Source: Rhodoblastus sp. 17X3 (GTDB taxonomy: Bacteria; Pseudomonadota; Alphaproteobacteria; Rhizobiales; Beijerinckiaceae). From it: DNA of 64,000 nucleotides. Shown one piece after another: positions 56,505 through 64,000 of the stretch (within the stretch, counting starts at the first letter, position 1; each line of letters starts with the position of its first letter). The stretch is taken from NCBI RefSeq assembly GCF_030056575.1, contig NZ_JASHHX010000014.1, positions 54,547 through 118,546 of the forward strand, given 5' to 3'. The translations under genes and the position numbers were made by a program. Below the pieces are notes generated by a model. The model did no database searches. It was not told the origin of the DNA and saw nothing but the letters and a program-made list of their open reading frames with translations.

Positions 56505-57098
56505 TTAGGCCAAGGCGAAATCTTTCGCCATCGACAGAATGACGCGGGCCGCGCTTTCCAGGCGCGCGCCGCGCCAGTTCGGCACATGGATGAAACAGGC
56601 GCAACGGTCCATCAACAGCGAAAGATAGAAGCTTTCATTGCAAAGATAATCGCCCGCGTCATGCGACAGCGCGGCGGGCAGGCCGTTGCGGCTCGCCAGC
56701 GCAGCGAGGCGGGGAGCGGCGCCTGAGCCGTGCAGGACGTCCGGGCCGCCATGCACGATGAAGCGGCAAAAGGGTCGCTGCCTGGCGGCGTCTGGCCTCA
56801 GGATCGAGGCGCGGTTGCGCGCCAGCGTCTCGATGGTCAGGCGCTTTCGCCGCGCCGCCACGCCGAGCAGCAGCACCGCGTCGGGGCTGGTCTCCGCGAA
56901 CAGGCGGGAAAGCGTCGGCGACAGCGCGAAGCGATCGACCGGCAGTACGGCCGTATGCAGGTCGATTCCCGCCAGGGCGAAGACGCGCTTTTTCCGCTCC
57001 AGCCGCCGCGTCAGGATCTCGGCCGGGTTGGTCCGCTGGCCGGGGAAGGACCCGAAGCCCGCGACGAGCAGAGATTTCCGCGTATTGAAAAAGTTCAC
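56505..57098 (-). CDS. Pyroglutamyl-peptidase I-like (C15) protein
   Basis: About 197 residues. 'LLVAGFGSFPGQRTNPAEIL' opens as in Pcp; the catalytic triad positions are present: Glu in 'LTIETLARN', Cys in 'HDAGDYLCNESFYLSL' and His in 'CFIHVPN'. It removes N-terminal pyroglutamate from peptides, or a related amide; some residues around the S1 pocket differ. GTG 57098 overlaps the meaB stop (GTGA), so the two are coupled. Odd pairing: a peptidase with a mutase chaperone. Confidence 0.78.
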   Translation of the reverse strand: MNFFNTRKSLLVAGFGSFPGQRTNPAEILTRRLERKKRVFALAGIDLHTAVLPVDRFALSPTLSRLFAETSPDAVLLLGVAARRKRLTIETLARNRASILRPDAARQRPFCRFIVHGGPDVLHGSGAAPRLAALASRNGLPAALSHDAGDYLCNESFYLSLLMDRCACFIHVPNWRGARLESAARVILSMAKDFALA

Positions 57099-58102
57099 AG
57101 GCCGAACGCCGTCGCGATCTTCTCGACCGCCAGGGTCGGAGACAGCGACCCGTCCGCCACCCGGCGCTCCAGATCCGGCAGCAGCGCGCGCACCTGGGCG
57201 TTGGAGCGCAGCCGTGAAAACAGCAGGTCCTCCAGCATTGTCCACATCCATTTGACCTGCTGGTCGCGTCGCCTTTTGGCGAATTCGCCCGTCGCCTCAT
57301 ATCTGCGGCGATGTTCGACCACCTGCGCCCACATTTCGTCGAGGCCGATATTGTCGAGGCCAGAGACCAGCACGACCGGCGGCGACCAGTTTTGCGAGGC
57401 TGGCATCATGATATGCAGGGCGGCGCGATATTCGCCCGCCGCCCGCACGGCGCGGGCGCGGTTCTCGCCTTCCGACTTGTTGACCGCGATCATGTCGGCG
57501 ATTTCGAGCACGCCCTTCTTGATGCCCTGCAATTCGTCGCCGGCGCCAGGAAGCATCAGCACCAGGAAGAAATCGGTCATTTCGGCGACCGTGGTCTCGG
57601 ACTGGCCGACGCCGACCGTCTCGACCAGAATGACGTCGAAACCCGCCGCCTCGCACAGCAGCATGGTCTCGCGGGTTTTCGCGGCGACGCCGCCGAGCGT
57701 GCCCGACGAGGGCGAGGGGCGGATGAAGGCGTTGCGCTCGACCGCGAGCCGGGCCATGCGCGTCTTGTCGCCAAGAATCGAGCCGCCCGAGCGCGAGGAA
57801 GACGGATCGACCGCCAGCACCGCGACCTTCTGGCCGGCGGCGACGAGATTCGCGCCCAAAGTATCGATGGTGGTGGATTTGCCGACCCCCGGCACGCCGG
57901 TAATGCCGACGCGTATGGCGCGGCCGGTGTGCGGCAGCACGAGCTGAACGAGTTCGCGCGCCTGTTGCTGATGCTCGGGCTTGCGGCTCTCCACCAGAGT
58001 GATGGCGCGGGCCAGCGCGGCCCGGTCGCCCGCGCGCAAACGTTCGGCCAGCGAAGGAACATCGAGGGCGCGGGGGTGGAGATTAGGATGCGGGGCGGTC
58101 AT
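57095..58102 (-). CDS. meaB: Methylmalonyl-CoA mutase-associated GTPase
   Basis: 335 residues, G3E family (ArgK/MeaB). GVGKSTTIDTLGANL is the P-loop, 'AVDPSSSRSGGSILGDKTRM' switch I, 'VILVETVGVGQSE' switch II, and 'VNKSEGENR' the base-recognition NKxD-like site. MeaB protects and reloads methylmalonyl-CoA mutase with adenosylcobalamin; the matching mutase small subunit (mutA) lies 48 kb away. Followed by the pyroglutamyl peptidase gene with overlapping codons. Confidence 0.95.
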   Translation of the reverse strand: MTAPHPNLHPRALDVPSLAERLRAGDRAALARAITLVESRKPEHQQQARELVQLVLPHTGRAIRVGITGVPGVGKSTTIDTLGANLVAAGQKVAVLAVDPSSSRSGGSILGDKTRMARLAVERNAFIRPSPSSGTLGGVAAKTRETMLLCEAAGFDVILVETVGVGQSETTVAEMTDFFLVLMLPGAGDELQGIKKGVLEIADMIAVNKSEGENRARAVRAAGEYRAALHIMMPASQNWSPPVVLVSGLDNIGLDEMWAQVVEHRRRYEATGEFAKRRRDQQVKWMWTMLEDLLFSRLRSNAQVRALLPDLERRVADGSLSPTLAVEKIATAFGL

Positions 58103-58124
58103 GCTGTCTTACTTATATCATCAG

Positions 58125-58225
58125 CCTTGACCGCGACCCATCGCGGTCAAGGATTCCCTCGCATAAGCTCGGCGGCGCAGTCGCGCCTAACCACGACTCA
58201 CAGATGAGAACCTGCGAGTCTTGGT
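58125..58225 (-). repeat. Double-hairpin intergenic repeat, copy B
   Basis: Minus-strand copy of the element at 6541-6645. Hairpin 1 is 58190-58225 (ACCACGACTCACAGAT / ACCTGCGAGTCTTGGT around GAGA), hairpin 2 is 58125-58152 (CCTTGACCGCGA / TCGCGGTCAAGG). The linker reads CGCCGAGCTTATGCGAGGGA, one base from copy A. Arms differ from copy A at several places with the partner base changed too. It sits in the meaB leader. Confidence 0.7.
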
Positions 58226-58273
58226 ATTATAAGCGGGCCGCGCCAGGGACGGAAGGCGCCGATTAAACCGGGA

Positions 58274-58906
58274 TCAGGGCATTCCGGGCTGCGGAACGAG
58301 AGGCGCGCCCCAGCCGCCGCGCTGCTGGACCGCATTGACCTGCACGCCTACGGTCAGGCGATCCGTGATGGCGTAATCGACACCCGCGCCGACGGTCGTG
58401 ATGGTGGTGGCGGCCTGCGAACCAACAAACATGTCGTTGAGCGCGTCGAAGCCTGTAGGCGCGCCGTTCAGCGCGCTGGTCGGTCTGGCGAGCCCCGCGC
58501 CGAGCGTGACATAGGGCATCAGGCGGCCCATGTCATAGCCGATCTTGACCTCGGCCATTCCGAAATCATAGCCGCGCGGACGATATTGCGAGAGCCCCGG
58601 GAGATAGCCGGCCGAGCCCTGCGCGCTGATCACGATGTTATTGTCCAGCTCCTTGCCATAGCCGACATAGGCGGCGCCGCCGAAGCCGCCGCGCCCACCC
58701 CGCCCGGCGCCTGCAGCGCCGAAGATTTCAGTCCCCACCGTCAGGCCGGACCAGCGACCGGAGGGCTGCGCCTCGTCCCAGGGCGGCAGTTGCGGCGGCG
58801 TTTCATAAGGCGAGGCGCCGCCGACGAAAAAAGGCAGGCTGTCCGCCCGCGCCGACGGGGCGACAGCGAGGCATAGCAGGCAAACGAAAGGGACGGCGCG
58901 GATCAT
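58274..58906 (-). CDS. Outer-membrane beta-barrel protein
   Basis: About 210 residues. Signal peptide (MIRAVPFVCLLCLAVAPSARA) then a Pro-rich stretch and alternating-hydrophobic beta strands: 'SGLTVGTEIFGAAGA', 'AAYVGYGKELDNNIVISAQ', 'GYDFGMAEVKIGYDMGRLMPYVTLGAGLA', ending 'TVGVQVNAVQQ'. This is the OmpA/opacity-type surface barrel seen in Hyphomicrobiales, about 8 strands. Function unknown. GAGG precedes the ATG 58906; longer upstream starts add no signal feature. Confidence 0.72.
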   Translation of the reverse strand: MIRAVPFVCLLCLAVAPSARADSLPFFVGGASPYETPPQLPPWDEAQPSGRWSGLTVGTEIFGAAGAGRGGRGGFGGAAYVGYGKELDNNIVISAQGSAGYLPGLSQYRPRGYDFGMAEVKIGYDMGRLMPYVTLGAGLARPTSALNGAPTGFDALNDMFVGSQAATTITTVGAGVDYAITDRLTVGVQVNAVQQRGGWGAPLVPQPGMP

Positions 58907-59573
58907 GGCGGCCTCAAAGGAACACGCGACTCTCATCGCAGCCAAGTCTGGCGGCAAAAAGGCGACGTTCCAAGGCAATTTTCCCGCCGGCGAGAGTGTT
59001 TGCAAACTGAGTGGCTCCCGGTTCGCATATAAAGCTAGCGCGGCGGCGCGCCCTCGGCGATGAAGCCCCTGATACGCTTCAGGGACGTGTCGACCGCGGC
59101 GTCGAAGCGGCGGATCGAACGTTCAATGTCAGTGTTCGAATCCAGCTGCCGGAAACGCGCCTCGCCGGCGTCGCGCTGGCGTTTCGGATGATCCACGCCT
59201 ACCGTCGCCGATCTCCTGCGCATCCTGACCTGGAATTCGGAATAGGTCTTGCTCTGGTAATGGTTGATCTGGATCCGGTGTTAGGCGACGCGATCCGAGA
59301 TGCCGAAATTGATCATTTCGAACGCGCCGAGATCAGAAAGCGTGCGGCGCCCGCTTTCGACGACAATAATATCTGCGCTCGCCTCCCGGGCGAGGGCGAC
59401 GCGCAGGTCGCTGTAACAGGCGCTGTCTTCAAGGAAATCTCGACTATCACCGACGCGACCACCGGGGCGAGCGGGACAGGATCGACCGCCACCGTCACTG
59501 TCAGCGGCGGCGCGACGATCCCGGCCGGCCATTCGGTCAAAGAAACTGAATGAGAGCCACTAGATTTCGAAAC
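58907..59573. other. 667-bp gap with possible decayed reading frames
   Basis: No intact gene. On the minus strand, frames at 59035-59223 and 59281-59532 carry stretches such as DLRVALAREASADIIVVESG that look like fragments of a real protein but are split and frame-shifted. A plus-strand frame through the same region lacks a ribosome site and family character. I read it as decayed coding sequence. Confidence 0.35.
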
Positions 59574-60815
<1,242 letters not shown>

Positions 60816-61059
60816 TTACGAGCATCGCGGTAAAGAGCGGGTTTAGGTTTGGCGCGAGCGGTTGTCTCTTTTTTGAACGGAAATATTAATGCATTGTTAT
60901 GCATGACGGAGCTTATGCACCTGATACGGTGCGCATCAGCCAATAGGTTAATAAAATGCCGCCGTTTACGTTTTTAATTATTAACGATTGAGAGACTCCA
61001 CGCGGGCTTGTCGCAGAGTTATCGCGCGGGTGCGATTTGAGTTCCCGAAAACATGCGGT

Positions 61060-62037
61060 TCAGGCGAGCCGCGTGGCGACCAGGGGAGAATATTGGTTGG
61101 AGTTCGCGTTCATCTGGGTCGCCCCGGGCCGCGCATTGTAAAAGGTCTCGACCGTCGCCGCGAGCCCGGGAAGGGCGTTCCAGTTGACGACGAGTTGGCC
61201 GGAGGGGGCGAACGCGTAGGTTCCCCGGTTGTGCGGAGACGCCGGCGCCAGCCGGTTCGGCGGCCTGGTTTCGATATAGACGACGCGGCCGGCATGGTCG
61301 AAGTAATAATAGTAATAATTGCCGTCCCAAACGGTCCACCATCCAAGCAGCCAGTCGAGGTCGGTACCGCTGGCGACTCCGGCGTAGGCATCGTCAAAGT
61401 CCTTCCTCTGATAATTCTGGTAACGCGTTGCGGCTTCGGCCGACCACCCCTTGCAAAGGGCCTCGTAAGCCTCGACGACGTCGTTCGGCACGGCGCGGTC
61501 CGAAGCGGCGTTGGTGGTCATTGCAACGTCCTGACCCTGCGCGCCGACATTTTTGGTCTGAAGTCCCATCCCATCGATATATTGAAAGGAGGCGAGCGCC
61601 GACGATCGCCTGGTCAGCGCATGATTCACCCAATCGATATGGATGTGGCTGATATGCGGATCGTCCGGCGCGCCCATGCTGGTCGGGGTGAAGGCGATCG
61701 AGTTGTAAGCCATCCAGCCCCAGCCGAGCGAACCGCGGTGGCGAATGAACAATTCCACAAGGGCATTGGCGAAGGCGCGCTTGGAGCTGTTTCCGGCGTC
61801 GTAGAAAATGTCGATTGCGGCGCCGACATTATGCGCAGTCACGGCGCCCTTGCCGACGAATTGCGGCGGCTGGTTGGGTTTCTCGGCGCCAAGCGCAAGG
61901 CCCCGGATCATGAGATTCTGCATCGAGAGGCAAATCGTGCAGATCATCGGCACGCGAAGATGCGTCAGATCCACGGGCTGAACCATGTCGGGCTCGTATT
62001 CCGATCCGACGAGATCGCGCCAGGTGACTGTGATCAT
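61060..62037 (-). CDS. M15-like zinc peptidase candidate
   Basis: 325 residues. 'VTAHNVGAAIDIFYDA' fits HxxGxAxD of M15 (DD-carboxypeptidase/hedgehog) enzymes, with the third ligand from 'DPHISHIHIDWVNH' (HxH). No signal peptide is visible. The C-terminal half carries Trp/Tyr-rich segments (LLGWWTVWDGNYYYYYFDH) of an unrecognised domain. Whether it cuts peptidoglycan is unknown; the absence of a signal argues for phage-like or unusual delivery. GGGGAGG stands before the ATG. Confidence 0.55.
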   Translation of the reverse strand: MITVTWRDLVGSEYEPDMVQPVDLTHLRVPMICTICLSMQNLMIRGLALGAEKPNQPPQFVGKGAVTAHNVGAAIDIFYDAGNSSKRAFANALVELFIRHRGSLGWGWMAYNSIAFTPTSMGAPDDPHISHIHIDWVNHALTRRSSALASFQYIDGMGLQTKNVGAQGQDVAMTTNAASDRAVPNDVVEAYEALCKGWSAEAATRYQNYQRKDFDDAYAGVASGTDLDWLLGWWTVWDGNYYYYYFDHAGRVVYIETRPPNRLAPASPHNRGTYAFAPSGQLVVNWNALPGLAATVETFYNARPGATQMNANSNQYSPLVATRLA

Positions 62038-62203
62038 TGCGGCCTCCCCAAAGGGCGGCAGACGAGCGATCCGCCGCGCGATCCGGGCGAGCCCTTTTTT
62101 CCGGCGTGCGGATCAGCTCACCAGAATTAAGGCGACGCCAGCCGATTCCGAAATCACGAACGCTTGACGTCAGGCCTCGATCAAAACGACTGGGGCGTGG
62201 CGG

Positions 62204-62815
62204 TCACGTGGGGCAAAGCGCACGCACCGGCGCATAGCTGCGGCGATGTTCGCGGCAAGGTCCGAGCGCCGTCAACGCCGCGCGATGCGCCGGCGTCGGA
62301 TAGCCGGCGTGATTCGCGAAGCCATAGCCCGGATGCCGCGCGTCGAGCCGCGCCATCAGGCGGTCGCGCGTGACTTTGGCCACGATGGAGGCGGCGGCGA
62401 TCGACAGGCTGGTCGCGTCGCCCTTGATGATCGCCCGGCCCGGACAGGGCAAGGGCGGCAGGTCGCGGCCATCGACCAGCGCGAAACGCGGCGCGACCGA
62501 AAGTCCGCGCGCGGCGCGGCCCATGCAGGCCAGGGTCGCGCCCCGAATGTTCAAGGCGTCGATCTCGGCCGCCGGGGCGAGCGTCACCGAGACGGCAAGC
62601 GCGCGAGAGAGAATTTCTTCATAGAGCGTCTCGCGCCGCAGCGGCGAAAGCTTCTTGGAATCGTCCAGACCCTCGGGCGGATTGTCGGCGTCGAGAATGA
62701 CCGCCGCGACACAGACCGGGCCCGCGAGCGGACCGCGCCCGACCTCGTCAATTCCGGCCACCGGCCAGAGCCCCTGCGCGATCAACTCGGCCTCCAGGTC
62801 GAAGTGCGCCGCCAT
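62204..62815 (-). CDS. rnhB: Ribonuclease HII
   Basis: 203 residues. 'PVAGIDEVGRGPLAGPVCVAAV' has the first catalytic Asp-Glu, 'LDDSKKLSPLRRE' the next, 'IKGDATSLSIAAASIVAKVTRD' the third Asp region and 'HPGYGFANHAGYPTPAH' the family tail. It removes RNA from RNA-DNA hybrids. The ATG at 62815 overlaps the uracil-DNA glycosylase stop by one base, so the two genes are coupled. Confidence 0.95.
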   Translation of the reverse strand: MAAHFDLEAELIAQGLWPVAGIDEVGRGPLAGPVCVAAVILDADNPPEGLDDSKKLSPLRRETLYEEILSRALAVSVTLAPAAEIDALNIRGATLACMGRAARGLSVAPRFALVDGRDLPPLPCPGRAIIKGDATSLSIAAASIVAKVTRDRLMARLDARHPGYGFANHAGYPTPAHRAALTALGPCREHRRSYAPVRALCPT

Positions 62816-63693
62816 CAGCTGTGGCCCGTCTTGTCGAGCGCGTGCTTCAGCGCGCGGAGATCGCGCCACGCCTGGGCCTTTTTCATGGGCGCGCGCAAGA
62901 GATAGGCGGGGTGCAGCATCGGCAGCGCGCGAATGATTTTGTCGCCGCAATGATAGTCGCGCCAATGGCCGCGCAGCCGCATGATCCCCTCTTTTTCGCC
63001 AAGCAGGGTCTGGGCCGCCGAGGCGCCGAGCAGAACCAGGAAATCCGGCGCCACCAACTCGATCTGGCGGCGGATGAAGGGCAGGCACAAAGCCAGCTCC
63101 TGCGGGGTCGGCGTGCGGTTGCCGGGCGGACGCCACGGCACGACATTGGCGATATAGACCTTGGTGCGGTCGAGGCCGATGGCCGCCAGCATCTTGTCGA
63201 GCAATTGCCCGGCGCGTCCGACGAAGGGACGGCCGATACGATCCTCGTCCGCGCCGGGCCCCTCGCCCACGATCATGATTCGGGCGTCCGGCGCGCCATC
63301 GGCGAAGACCAGTTGCGTCGCCGAGTTCTTCAGCGCGCATCCGTCGAAGGCGGCGAGCCTTTCGCGCAATTCTTCGAGGTTTTGCGCGGTCGCCGCCTGT
63401 TCCCGCGCGCTCGCGGCGGCGGAATCATGGGACAGCGCGGCGGCAGGCGCCAGGGAGGGGCGCGGGGGCGAGGGCGAAACGACGGGCGCGCGCGGAGGCG
63501 AAGCTGCCGGCGCGGGAGGCGGCGCGGGTTCGAAGGGCGCGGAATCGCTCGCTTCGGACGGCAAGGCTTCCGGCGCGGGCGTCGGCGGCCGCAGCGAAAG
63601 CGCGAAGCGATCGACCGGCGTTTCGCCAAGGGCGCAGTCTACGCCCATATCGGAATACCAGCGCAAAAGCGCGGCTAACGTTTCCCGATCCAT
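62815..63693 (-). CDS. Uracil-DNA glycosylase, family 4-like with reduced cysteine set
   Basis: About 292 residues: a Pro/Ala-rich N-terminal ~90 residues, then a family-4 UDG fold with '[20 protein letters not shown]', '[16 protein letters not shown]' and 'MLHPAYLLR'. In classical family 4, four Cys hold a [4Fe-4S] cluster in CxxC, KCRPPGNR and a later Cys. Here the first is FDGCALK (one Cys lost), the second is PWRPPGNR (Cys to Trp) and only the fourth (ALCLPF) remains, so the cluster is probably absent. Start 63693 or 63711. Coupled to rnhB. Confidence 0.8.
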   Translation of the reverse strand: MDRETLAALLRWYSDMGVDCALGETPVDRFALSLRPPTPAPEALPSEASDSAPFEPAPPPAPAASPPRAPVVSPSPPRPSLAPAAALSHDSAAASAREQAATAQNLEELRERLAAFDGCALKNSATQLVFADGAPDARIMIVGEGPGADEDRIGRPFVGRAGQLLDKMLAAIGLDRTKVYIANVVPWRPPGNRTPTPQELALCLPFIRRQIELVAPDFLVLLGASAAQTLLGEKEGIMRLRGHWRDYHCGDKIIRALPMLHPAYLLRAPMKKAQAWRDLRALKHALDKTGHS

Positions 63694-63873
63694 GGCGCCC
63701 GCGTCGATCATCGTCCCTTGTAACTTTCGTCGCTTGCCATCGCAATAGTTCATATATAAACATTTTGACGCTATTGGCCGTTTGCCCTGTGGACAGCGCC
63801 GTCAGGCGCGTTAAAGAAGAGTTCAATCACAGTTTTGCCGGAGTGCGGATCCGGCGCCGTTCTGGAGACTCAG

Positions 63874-64000
63874 ATGAGCGAAGTCGAGTTAGATCCCCGA
63901 GAGGCGATGGATTATGACGTGGTCGTGGTCGGGGCGGGTCCTTCGGGGCTGGCGGCGGCGATCCGGCTGAAGCAGGTCAATCCGGAGCTGTCGGTCGTCA
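63874..64000 (+). CDS. Electron-transfer flavoprotein-ubiquinone oxidoreductase (3' truncated)
   Basis: Only the first ~42 residues are in the window: MSEVELDPREAMDYDVVVVG and then GAGPSGLAAAIRLKQ, the FAD-binding GxGxxG fold. The opening 'REAM(D/E)YDVV(V/I)VGAGP' is typical of ETF-QO, which passes electrons from acyl-CoA dehydrogenases to ubiquinone. TGGAGA precedes the ATG. Divergent from the uracil-DNA glycosylase. Confidence 0.75.
   Translation, partial: MSEVELDPREAMDYDVVVVGAGPSGLAAAIRLKQVNPELSVV

Noticed and set aside
59011..59553. 180-codon plus-strand frame left of ccrM
   Set aside because: No ribosome site and mixed composition; minus-strand pieces look more protein-like but are broken.

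Overview
The window is GC-rich alphaproteobacterial chromosome, most likely from the order Hyphomicrobiales (Rhizobiales). The signs are a CcrM-type GANTC methyltransferase, CtrA-type TTAA-N7-TTAA boxes, the RibBX form of the riboflavin enzyme with an N-terminal HTH, a hybrid alpha-style sensor kinase, cobO/Q/D/C naming-type aerobic cobalamin genes, and extreme GC at third codon positions that creates long antisense open frames everywhere. No species is assigned. I found no rRNA, tRNA, CRISPR array, prophage or intact insertion sequence.

Layout. 1-9.3 kb: a partial repeat/Hint-domain surface protein followed by a remnant of a GT41 glycosyltransferase, a HerA-like ATPase, a secreted DUF900 hydrolase, an LssY_C-domain protein, methylmalonyl-CoA decarboxylase (scpB), a DUF1003 membrane protein and methylmalonyl-CoA mutase small subunit (mutA). 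9.4-16.6 kb: small secreted protein, MBL-fold hydrolase, a propeller-like protein without signal peptide, DUF1499 protein, chorismate synthase, and a phosphodiester-glycosidase-like protein. 16.7-23.3 kb: a B12/flavin block: HTH-RibBX, cobO, cobQ (overlapping genes), cobD, cobC and a NiCoT cobalt transporter behind a cobalamin riboswitch. 23.4-31.4 kb: SPFH protein, leuA with a leader-peptide attenuator, and a glmU-glmS-SDR cluster. 31.5-44.4 kb: opgGH for periplasmic glucans, a CtrA-box-associated membrane protein with a tetrapeptide repeat, LOG protein, pepN, a PAS histidine kinase, phhB and an M20 peptidase. 44.4-50.6 kb: two AT-richer accessory genes (a membrane protein and a PD-(D/E)XK nuclease-like protein) around a spermidine-synthase-like protein, a YcgN-family protein and a class A PBP. 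50.6-64 kb: murJ, GT2 and ChbG/HpnK deacetylase, TerC-PCuAC-GT61 operon, meaB with a pyroglutamyl-peptidase-like gene, an outer-membrane protein, ccrM, an M15-like peptidase, rnhB, a uracil-DNA glycosylase and the start of ETF-QO.

How the genes fit together. Several loci converge on B12-dependent propionate/methylmalonyl metabolism: scpB, mutA and meaB use or protect the pathway, while cobO/Q/D/C and the riboswitch-controlled cobalt transporter supply adenosylcobalamin. Placing ribB in front of cobO joins flavin supply (FMN is also the precursor of the dimethylbenzimidazole ligand) to corrinoid adenosylation. Cell-envelope functions (glmUS, opgGH, PBP, murJ, GT2/GT61) form the second theme.

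Most interesting leads: a 25-bp dyad exactly in the divergent promoter in front of HTH-RibBX; a halohydrin-dehalogenase-like SDR in the glm cluster that keeps the halide-site motif but has Pro instead of the catalytic Tyr; a two-hairpin intergenic repeat present at 6.54 kb and 58.1 kb with compensatory changes; a consensus CtrA box before a repeat-containing coiled-coil protein; and a uracil-DNA glycosylase that has lost half of its Fe-S ligands.
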